Shown: piece by piece, positions 1-7,560 of the stretch
How positions within the stretch are numbered: the first letter of the stretch is position 1
Layout: the number at the start of each line of letters is the position of its first letter
Assembly (NCBI GenBank): GCA_033297205.1
Contig: MU859412.1
Location: 1 to 19,858, forward strand
From: Pseudoneurospora amorphoporcata
Lineage: Eukaryota; Ascomycota; Sordariomycetes; Sordariales; Sordariaceae
Length of the DNA: 19,858 nt
Direction of reading: 5' to 3'
The notes under the pieces: generated by a model
The model's database searches: none
Told to the model about the DNA's origin: nothing
Seen by the model: only the letters and a program-made list of their open reading frames with translations
Position numbers and translations under genes: made by a program

Positions 1-353
1 AAAACGGCGATTTGGGCGGTGTTAAGGATTTTGCAGGCAACCAAGCGTTAACGCTAACACTTGGCGCCAAGACTTTTTGTTGTAGGAGGAAGATGTGGAA
101 ACGACAACTTGCCGAGTCGGAAAATGAAATGAACGCACGGCAAGACGCGCCAGTAGAGGTAGACAGGCGAGACCGGCAAGAGACGGCTCGACCATCAAGC
201 GGGGAGGTCTGGAATAGGGTGGCTTCTAGACTCTACTTGGGTCCCGTCGTTGGAATTGGCAGGGCAGTAAGGTAGTACGCGCACCTAAATACAGTATGCC
301 ACAAAGAATGAAGCAGTTCCCGTCTCAATCATTAAAGCAGGAATCTTCCAAAA
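1..353. other. Gene-free left edge (3' flank of the PAN-like gene)
   Basis: I see no supportable gene here. The open frames lack an ATG in a good context and show no family motif. The right part is probably the 3' untranslated region of the minus-strand gene ending at 354, and the left part may belong to a neighbour outside the window. Confidence 0.5.
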
Positions 354-1157
354 CTACGGCCTCCCACCAACACTCAACGACAACATGCCAAAAGCCCATT
401 CGTCCACCGCCTTATGCCCCTTGGTCGTCAGATTCGTCTTCATCCAACAGGTATGATGCGTCTCGTCGTCGCCCGGGATCGCACCCCACCCCGCTCCCAT
501 GCATCCTTGCTTCTGCGCGCATTTATCCAAGCACGAGTTGAAGCTGGTCGTGTTTACCGAGCCAATGTCGACAGCTTCACCTTGGCCAAAGTCAAGGCCG
601 CAGAGGCGTGTAAATTCCTTGCTTATGCTGCCACCGGGGCTGCTGGAGTTACCGGCCACGGTTGCCGTGTACAAAGTTCCGTTGATAGCCGGACATTCGA
701 TTTTGGCAATGGTGGTGGCAGTGGAGGCGCTGGTGGAAGTGGCAGTTGCGACTGTCGGTGAGGGGTGCTGGGTGGATGAGGTGATTGCCCTAATGCCCTT
801 GATCATCAGGTTTATGTTGGAAAAGACGGAAGGAGAGACCTACCCAAGTCCTGCCGTGATGCTCGCCTGCGCCAGCTTCAAGTCATTCTTGGCATCGTCA
901 AGGTTCTTCTGGCTCACTCCTAGGCCTGCCGCAAGACCAATCACTGTCGCGAGAAGCAGGGCCAAGGTACCGATAACGGCAAGTGCGATGCTTCGCTTCA
1001 CCGTGAGGAGGGTTGACCCCGACCCGGCGCCTGTGTTCTTTTCTGGTAGCATTGGTGTTGTCCGCTTGCTGAGGACCGGGGAATGGCTGCAGTGGTAAGG
1101 GTGTCCAGATCCCACCTGCGCTGGCGGGTTTTGTTGCTGGTAGCTGTAGCTTGCCAT
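354..1157 (-). CDS. Single-pass membrane protein with PAN/Apple-like cysteine-rich ectodomain
   Basis: Two exons, 1157-844 and 789-354, join across a 54-nt intron (843-790; donor GTAGGT, acceptor CATTAG) to give 249 residues. The frame closes exactly: the split codon makes G105. A short proline/glutamine-rich N-terminal tail precedes one hydrophobic segment at about residues 56-80, with no signal peptide before it. A Ser/Thr-rich linker follows (about 106-132). The C-terminal domain has six cysteines (C137, C168, C191, C195, C201, C219) and the pattern FNSCLDKC...CMGAGW...CWMK, as in fungal PAN/Apple-like ectodomains. Four N-glycosylation sequons (N141, N152, N184, N224) fit an extracellular domain. 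Such proteins are common at the fungal surface. Ligand binding or adhesion is the family expectation and is not shown here. The gene is divergent from the Nudix-eIF2B fusion. Confidence 0.82.
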
Positions 1158-1862
1158 TTTGACTTCCGCCTCAACCGCCGACAGTGGTCAGGACCACCTC
1201 CATGTTATATGTCCAATTGACCAAGTCGCAATTCACACAAGCGGCGCAGCAAGAGCAAAAGCTGAAGATGATCCGTCTTGATGAGATTCTGGGCCAGCCT
1301 CGCTCGGACTTACATAAAAAGGGGCTTCGGGTGGAACGAATGAAACGCCAGCTTTTTGACGCTGTGCGAGCGCGCTGAGTAACACCACCCTTCTCGGGAA
1401 AAATCGTGGCTATTCCGCAGACGAGTCACGATCAAGTTTATCTCGGTGCCTGACGGGAGTAAGCGCTGAAGATAAGTATATCATCCCGCTTGGTAACTGC
1501 CGTTGTAAGATCAGCCTCACTGTGTTGAGAAGGCGCAGTAGATCTATATGGAACACGAAACTGAGGAGAAAATACAAGCAAGCAAACCTAAGGGCTAAAT
1601 CATCCTTAGTCCATTGCTTGGACAAGGTAGTGCCTGCATTGCACGAATGGCTGCCATATCACCGAGTGTCTCACCGTCGAGTGTTTACCTCCCCTTTTCA
1701 ACAGCATCACGACCCCTAACCCTTATCTACTAATTGATGCGGCACTCGATAGACCGCAATGACGTCATCATACAATAACGCTTCTGCAAAACACATTCAA
1801 CGTTGTTCATCTCTCCCTTCCCTTACGCCGACAATAGCCTCGCTGTTAACAGGCCTCCGTGG
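1158..1862. promoter_or_regulatory. Divergent promoter between the PAN-like gene and the Nudix-eIF2B gene
   Basis: This 705-base spacer lies between two outward-facing genes and holds no convincing ORF. It contains an inverted pair of GATA motifs at 1471-1482, another GATA site on the minus strand (CTTATC, 1722-1727) overlapping a telomere-like CCCTAACCC (1714-1722), and a perfect CRE palindrome at 1759-1768. Pyrimidine-rich sequence around 1800-1830 is a plausible transcription start area for the plus-strand gene. Factor binding is inferred from consensus only. Confidence 0.55.
1759..1768. promoter_or_regulatory. CRE/ATF palindrome ATGACGTCAT
   Basis: The site is a perfect 10-base palindrome containing the full TGACGTCA consensus bound by CREB/ATF-type bZIP proteins, which in fungi include stress-pathway Atf1 homologues. 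It lies about 95 bases before the first in-frame ATG of the Nudix-eIF2B gene. Occupancy is inferred. Confidence 0.5.
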
Positions 1863-3722
1863 ATGAGCTTGCGATACAATACCCACCACCATTCCACCCG
1901 CATCCTACATCGGTCGTTACATGTACCCAAGATGTCCACCTCCACCTCCTCCTCCTCCACTGCTCCAAACTCTAGTTCTAATAGCCAGAAGCCACTAAAA
2001 CACCGATCCGTAGTCTCATCCTTCATCTTCAAACTTCCCCCTTCCTACCTTACTTCTTCGCCGTCCTCCTCCTTCTCTTCATCGGCCAAGTTCAACTCGA
2101 AAGATTCCTCTACATGTATCCAAAAACCACTGGTAGCCCTATTCAAACGCTCCAACAAAGTCAGCACCTACACCCATCACCACGCCCCCATCTCCGGTTC
2201 CATCGAACCAACCGACCCCTCCCCTCTTAGCGCCGCCTGGCGTGAAATCCATGAAGAGACCACTTTGACTGCTTCCGACCTGGAGCTCCTCCGGCAAGGG
2301 AAGCCGTACACTTTCTCGGACGAATCGGTAGGGCGAGAATGGACGATTTGGCCGTTTGCCTATGTGTTGAAGGACAAGGAGGGGAGCGGCGTGGAGAAAA
2401 GGATAAAGATCGATTGGGAGCACGAGGGGTGGGGCTGGTTTGATCCGTTGGATGTGCAAGACACGCAAGAGTTCGGAGGAGTGCCCAGGTTGAAGGAGAG
2501 TTTGAGGAGGGTCTGGTTTGAGATTGATCTCGGACCTGAAGCTGGCAAGGTGCTGGCGGAGGGGTGTAAGCGCTTGGAAGACGATCGTGTAAGCGGGGCG
2601 AGGCAGATGGCTGGTGATGCCTTGCGTATTTTGCGGCATGTGATTGACAAGATGGACGATGGTGTCTTTGATGCAACGGATGGAAATGGGAAAGAAGCCA
2701 AATGGTGGAAGGATGTTAGAATGGCTGCATGGCATCTTTGGAAAAATGGACGGGAGAGTATGGGCGCGGCCATCATGTCCGCTTTGTTGTCTGCTTTGGC
2801 TGCCATTGAGGCTGAAGTTTTCCAGGGCCATTCCAAGGATTGCGGAAAGCAACTCAAACCAACCATCGTCTCCGTCTTAGACCGGGAGATCCCCGCCCGC
2901 TCGTCGACCAACGACCAGATTTCCCAATCCTTCGCCGTCTACGTCTCCCATCATCTGTCCTCCCTCATCGAATGTCAGAAACCTCTTTCTATCCTGACAC
3001 TGTCAGAGTCTTCGACAATCACACATGCCCTTTCCCACCTTCCCGTCCTTCTCCCTAATTTGACCCTCGATATCCGCATCCTTGAATCCCGCCCCCTGCT
3101 CGAAGGAATCTCTCTCGCCGCCAGCCTCGCCAAAGCTCTCTCGACAGACTCAGCATCTAGTAACAACCGCCAACACAGCATCACCGTTTACACCGACGCA
3201 TCGGCCAGTCTTGCCACCCAGGGGGTGCAGCTGGTAGTGATAGGTGCCGATCGCATCGCCTCAGATGGCTCTGTGAGCAACAAGACTGGCTCGCTATCTA
3301 CTGTCCTCGCCACTCGACACAACACAAAAGGAGCCAAGGTGGTAGTTGTATGCGACTCGGAGAAGGTCGCGCTCCCTGGACCGCCAGAGCAACACGTAGT
3401 GGAGGACCAGGGGTTGGAGCAAGTGACGAGGGCGTGGATGGGCGAGGGGAGTAGTGAGCGGATTAGAGGGGCTGCTAGGACGCTATTGAACTTTGCTGAT
3501 GCCACAAGGACTGACATGGAGGGGCAGAAGGAAGCACAAAGGCATGAAGCAAAGGAGAAGACGAGGGTCAAAGTGGAGGTGAGGAATGTCTCGTTCGAGT
3601 GGTGTCCTGGCGGGTTCATTGATGCTTACGTTACTGAGGAGGGCGAGTGGAATGATGAGAACGTGAAGAGAAAATCAGAAGCCCTTCAGGAGTTGGAGAA
3701 ACGGTTGTTTGGACCGCTGTGA
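1863..3722 (+). CDS. Nudix-like / eIF2B-MtnA-like fusion protein
   Basis: An uninterrupted frame encodes 619 residues. The N-terminal domain (about 46-225) is Nudix-like. Its box keeps G112 and REIHEET (127-133), including the EE pair, but has one extra residue between G and R, lacks the first conserved Glu, and has Thr where the final Gly is expected. The C-terminal domain (about 240-615) matches the eIF2B alpha/beta/delta and methylthioribose-1-phosphate isomerase superfamily: ESRPLLEG (408-415), GADRIASDGSVSNKTG (461-476) and FEWCPGGFIDAYVTEEG (578-594). The Cys-containing motif of the isomerases is replaced by SES (381-383), so isomerase activity is doubtful. Start: ATG 1863 is the first in frame but has T at -3. 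ATG 1932 has A at -3 and would give 596 residues. The extra 23 residues are Arg/His-rich without acids, like a mitochondrial presequence. The biochemical role is unknown. A metabolite-sensing or metabolite-repair function would be a guess. Confidence 0.88.
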   Translation: MSLRYNTHHHSTRILHRSLHVPKMSTSTSSSSTAPNSSSNSQKPLKHRSVVSSFIFKLPPSYLTSSPSSSFSSSAKFNSKDSSTCIQKPLVALFKRSNKVSTYTHHHAPISGSIEPTDPSPLSAAWREIHEETTLTASDLELLRQGKPYTFSDESVGREWTIWPFAYVLKDKEGSGVEKRIKIDWEHEGWGWFDPLDVQDTQEFGGVPRLKESLRRVWFEIDLGPEAGKVLAEGCKRLEDDRVSGARQMAGDALRILRHVIDKMDDGVFDATDGNGKEAKWWKDVRMAAWHLWKNGRESMGAAIMSALLSALAAIEAEVFQGHSKDCGKQLKPTIVSVLDREIPARSSTNDQISQSFAVYVSHHLSSLIECQKPLSILTLSESSTITHALSHLPVLLPNLTLDIRILESRPLLEGISLAASLAKALSTDSASSNNRQHSITVYTDASASLATQGVQLVVIGADRIASDGSVSNKTGSLSTVLATRHNTKGAKVVVVCDSEKVALPGPPEQHVVEDQGLEQVTRAWMGEGSSERIRGAARTLLNFADATRTDMEGQKEAQRHEAKEKTRVKVEVRNVSFEWCPGGFIDAYVTEEGEWNDENVKRKSEALQELEKRLFGPL

Positions 3723-4091
3723 GCTGTCTGATGGAGGGTGGAAGGTGACGACGCATAGGGCTGACCCTGCAGTGGTAGCGGAAGAGGGAAAGCGGAAAAC
3801 AAGGGCGGCCAAACCACCAAGCGTGACCAGTGAACACGCGCCAGGGTACGGACGGACATCTGCCAGTGTGTCACGGAAGAAGGCATTGGATGCTTGGAAC
3901 AATCGTCTAAAAATTCAACGTTAAGTCTATCAAGTGGAAGGGGGTATAATCGCTAGTGCCTATGCCTGCCGTGCATTTTGTATCATGAGTCCAAACAAGC
4001 AAGTACATCCGTGGTATCCTAACACGTGGAAACTTTTAAACCCCAGAAACAAGAAGGATGACACTGAGAAAACCAACGACATGACATGGTC
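3723..4091. other. Convergent 3' spacer
   Basis: This 369-base stretch lies between the stops of the plus-strand Nudix-eIF2B gene and the minus-strand zinc-cluster gene. It should carry both 3' untranslated regions. I saw no coding potential and no canonical AATAAA on either strand, so the polyadenylation sites are not placed. A CACGTG at 4023-4028 is noted, but its position downstream of two genes gives it no obvious promoter role. Confidence 0.5.
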
Positions 4092-6722
4092 TTAGGCAAG
4101 CGAGTTGCCCGGTCTATATACTTGCATACCGTCATCGTCCTGCCATGTCTTGAGCTCCTGCACAACTGTGGTGCCGTCTTCAGGCCTCACGTTTTGCAGC
4201 CAGCCTTGCACATGACTAGGGTACGGCTTCGTGGGAGAGCCCGTAATCGGACCAGAGAGGGCCCCCGGTGAGGTCTCTCTGTTCACGGGGCTATGCACCG
4301 ACCCGCTCTGCTGCTTCTCCGCGGGCACAGTCAGCTGCTCATGCTCCTTGCGGTGGATCACTTCGTGCAGCTTATCAACCAAGGGCTTCAGGTCGTTGAG
4401 GACGTTGTGACAGTCCTTCCCATAGTCACTGCCTGTCATCGCCTCGTTCTTGAACACCTCCTTCGCCTTGTCGATCAGGAACATGTCGTATACTCTTTGG
4501 TTGACAAAGAGGATTTGGTGCATCAGAAGGATGATGGCGGCATTGAAGATGTGATGGAGGTCCTGCACAAGCAGCTTCTGGCCGGGGCTGATGATCTGTA
4601 GCCGCCTACCGATGCGGAGGTTGCGCCGTGCGGCATCACTGCACTTGCGAATGGCTCTGGTCCAAGGGTCCTCCGGTTCCGCTCCGGGGCCCTCAAGCCC
4701 AGGTGTCAACCAAGTATTGGCCACCTTCTTTTTGACGGCGGTGAGGAACGCGGGACGGATTGCCAAGATGATGAGCTAGAAACCGTTAGCTGTCTGTCCT
4801 GAACATCATGTGAGAGGTAAAAGCAGAGAGCATACCTGATTGTAAGCCATGTGCAGTGACAACAGAGCCCGGTCGGTACCGAGTGATGGGTCCTCGGCTT
4901 CGGGCTGGAGAGCATAGTAATAGTAGTTACTAGGACTCTCCTCCAAATTATCGAGCTTCAAGCTCTCGGGTAGGTTCTCGTGCCATTGGTCGAGCTTCCC
5001 AATCGCGACCGAGAAGGGTAGCTTATCGAACCCGTCAGCCTGCTTGTTCGCATGGTGACGATAGCTGTTGTTGACAATGTACGCGGAAATTTTGGAGAGC
5101 TCCACATGTGCACATAGCCCGAGAGGTGAAGGAAGGCCGCTACGAGACAAACTATTAGGCCATGTACGGTGAAGGTACAGTGAAGGGTACAACTCACGGT
5201 GCTTCCTGTGGCAGGGACAGGGTAATGGCCTGATGAGGGACCGCGGGTGGGCGACCCATCAAGCAGCTCAGCCAGCTAAAAGGAACATGCATGTGTCAGC
5301 GAGTGGTTGGCTGGTTGACGCCCCGAGGCAGCACCGGTAGGTAAGGGGAACAATGGCAAAGGCATGGACTTACCGATCGATAATGTAAACCGTCCAGAAA
5401 GTCCTACGCTCGATCTCGGTTACTGAACTTTCCCTGTGCACGCCGTGCATCACGCTAAGATGCATCGCGTTACTGATGGCCATGTAGGCGGCATCTCGGC
5501 GATTGTTCTCCACCAGGTACAGGGCCATCAGGGCCAAAACGGCCACGTTGTAGATTGTGTAGGACGTCATGTCCAGGGGGTTTCCGATCAGCATCCTAGC
5601 CACCGCATAGTGGGCTTCGCCCAATTGGCCGTCCACCCGGGAATTCTCCTCGGTCAGGGTCAGCAGATGGGTGAAGGCAAAGGCCGTGTAGACCAATGCC
5701 AGCTGGCCGTGCTCCCGAGCGGTGTGGTTCCGGGGCTTAGTGGTGTCCAGCTTGAAGCCAGTGCCAAACCCGGACTGATCCGGTAGCGCCATCTTGGCGG
5801 GGTCCTGGAATGGCCAGAAAAAAATGCCGCCGCACCCTGCCTTGCCGTTGTCGTCCTGGAGGAAGGTCTTGAACTGCGTGATCATGGCCTGGATTTCTAG
5901 CTGCGTGGGGATGCGCGGCTCCACGTCCATGGCCGGGAGCAGGAGAGGACGGGAATCGAACGTCTGGTAGCGACCGACCGAATTGAGGAAGGTGGCATTC
6001 CTGCTGCCGTCGGGCGTGTCGGGATTGGGAGAGAGACCTTTGGAGGCCAGCGGCTGCGTCGTCTTGATGAAGGCCTTGAGCGAATCAAGGAAGGTGGCGC
6101 CGGAGGTTTCTCCTAGGTAGCGAGCGGTACCCTCGGCGTCGGCAAGCATTCTGCCGTCGTCGACGGGGTAGTCCATCTGCATCTCCGTGTCCTCGTCAAT
6201 GGGGGGGGCGGGCTCGGGGTTGTGGTTGTGCGCATGGACGGGGTAGTCGTAGTGCGAGGTCGTGGACGTGACCGAGCCTTCGGTAAAATAGACATGGCCA
6301 GCGCCCCCTAGGCCATCTGGCGAGTCGATGCTCATGCCGCCCTGCTCTCCTTCATGGACAGCCTGCAACGGCTGAAGCAAGACGCTGACATCGATCTTGC
6401 TGTTGCCATTGCCATTGCCGTCGGCCTTGTTGGTGATGTGGAGCTGGCTCTCGTATTTGGCTATCTTGCCGAGCAGGTTGTCGATGAAGGTCTGGGGGAC
6501 GGTAACCTTCTTAACGCCCTGGGGGTAGATGCACTGGCGCTGGGCCTGGGTACACTGGCGACACGGCTTTTCGCCGGAGCACTTGATGCGCTTGACATTG
6601 CAGTTGTTGCAGGCGAGGGCGACGCGCTTGCGCTGCTCGGGCGCGACCTTCTTCCTCCGCGGATTGACGGGTAAGCGAAAGTTGGGATCGTCGGCGCCCG
6701 AACTCTTGGACGACCTCGGCAT
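4092..6722 (-). CDS. Zn2Cys6 (Gal4-type) transcription factor with fungal-specific regulatory domain
   Basis: Four exons (6722-5374, 5275-5198, 5139-4836, 4775-4092) encode 804 residues. The introns are 5373-5276 (GTAAGT, branch CTGAC), 5197-5140 (GTGAGT) and 4835-4776 (GTATGC, branch CTAAC), and all phases close. The N-terminus is basic and carries C38-x2-C41-x6-C48-x5-C54-x2-C57-x6-C64, the binuclear zinc cluster that binds DNA, followed by a linker and a short possible coiled coil (about 75-95). The motif YLGETSGATF and the middle homology region (about 333-480) match the fungal_trans domain. Its hallmark WLSCLMGRPPAVPHQAI is rebuilt only by splicing exons 1 and 2, which strongly supports intron 1. 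The C-terminus is Pro/Ser-rich and low in order. It is expected to be a nuclear, probably dimeric, sequence-specific regulator. Targets are unknown. The nearest gene upstream is an MFS permease on the same strand, but 3 kb away, so co-regulation is only a possibility. Confidence 0.92.
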
Positions 6723-6903
6723 ATCTGAAGCCAGCTTGTCGGTGTGGTGTTGCTGTCACCCCTGTATCCCCAATGGTGCTCGCCTTGGGTTCTGGAAGGA
6801 GGAGGGGAAATGCCGAAAAGGTCGGCGAGAAGAGACGGTAGGTGAGGGACGGTAGGATGATGAGGCGATTGGGATCACACTGGCACCCGGCCACACTTTC
6901 CAT
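6511..6903 (-). promoter_or_regulatory. Out-of-frame upstream ORF overlapping the start of the zinc-cluster gene
   Basis: ATG at 6903 (C at -3, G at +4) opens 130 codons that run past the main ATG at 6722 in another frame. The encoded peptide resembles no family, and its second half is a shadow of the zinc-cluster domain. If 6903 is within the mature transcript, this would reduce translation of the regulator. If a leader intron removes it, it has no role. Confidence 0.3.
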
Positions 6904-7560
6904 CTGGCAGTGTGCGTCAAATAGCCTTGGTTCTTGCCAGTGCCGCGTCTTCCGTCCGCTTCACCTCCTGTCGACGGCGAGGATGGTGATGATGATGATC
7001 AGTCGGTCAGAGTCACCGTAAGAGTTGAAGTTGTCAAAGGGTGAGTGAGGTGAGAGCCCGAGTGTCGGTTTTCGGCCGGCGTCAATGAGCGATATGAGGT
7101 GAGGTGAGGCCGAGGTTATGTCGATGACTACCTAGGTGTGCAGGCGTGACCAGTGCACACAAGGACTTCAATTGCTGACAGCACGGCTCCCCCTCTTGAC
7201 CGACCGGTGTGGTCCGTGGTCGCGATGGTGGTGGCACGTCCAGACGGGCGTCAGGTCGTGTCGTGGGGGGAGGAAGGAGGGTGATGAGTTGGGTGAAGCT
7301 GAGAAGAAGTAAGGTAGGTTGTACTGAGGGAAGAGAGAACGAAGAAGAGTGAGAGGAGATAGTGGAAGAAAGAAGTGAAGAGAGAAGATTGGAAAGAAGG
7401 GGGGGGGGCGAGTCAGGTGAAGAAATGGAAAGATGAGAAGACGACAAGACCGAAAGACGGCGGCAAGTGTGAATGCACGCACAAGTTACCCACTCCCTCA
7501 CTCCCAGAAGCAGAAGAAAACGGGAAGGAGAAAACGGGGACAACCGGGGTCAGTGGTTAG
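6723..7560 (-). promoter_or_regulatory. Probable 5' leader and promoter of the zinc-cluster gene, CT-rich on the transcript strand
   Basis: From about 7266 to 7460 the plus strand is strongly purine-rich, including a run of ten G at 7399-7408, so the gene's sense strand is a long CT tract. Such tracts are typical of fungal transcription start regions and would give a 5' leader of roughly 550-750 nt. GTGAGGTGAG-type repeats lie at about 7040-7112 and a short GATGGTGATGATGATGAT microsatellite near 6980. An upstream ATG at 6903 opens an out-of-frame ORF that overlaps the main start. A 5' UTR intron ending at the CTTCAG just before the start codon cannot be excluded. Confidence 0.45.

Noticed and set aside
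2139..2911. Long minus-strand frames opposite the Nudix-eIF2B gene
   Set aside because: They are antisense shadows of a well-supported coding region and show no motif of their own.
5565..5575. GACGTCAT word resembling a CRE
   Set aside because: It is incomplete and lies inside the coding exon of the zinc-cluster gene.
7082..7543. Minus-strand Ser/Leu/Pro-rich frame of 153 codons
   Set aside because: It is a translation of the CT-rich leader tract, so low-complexity and not gene-like.
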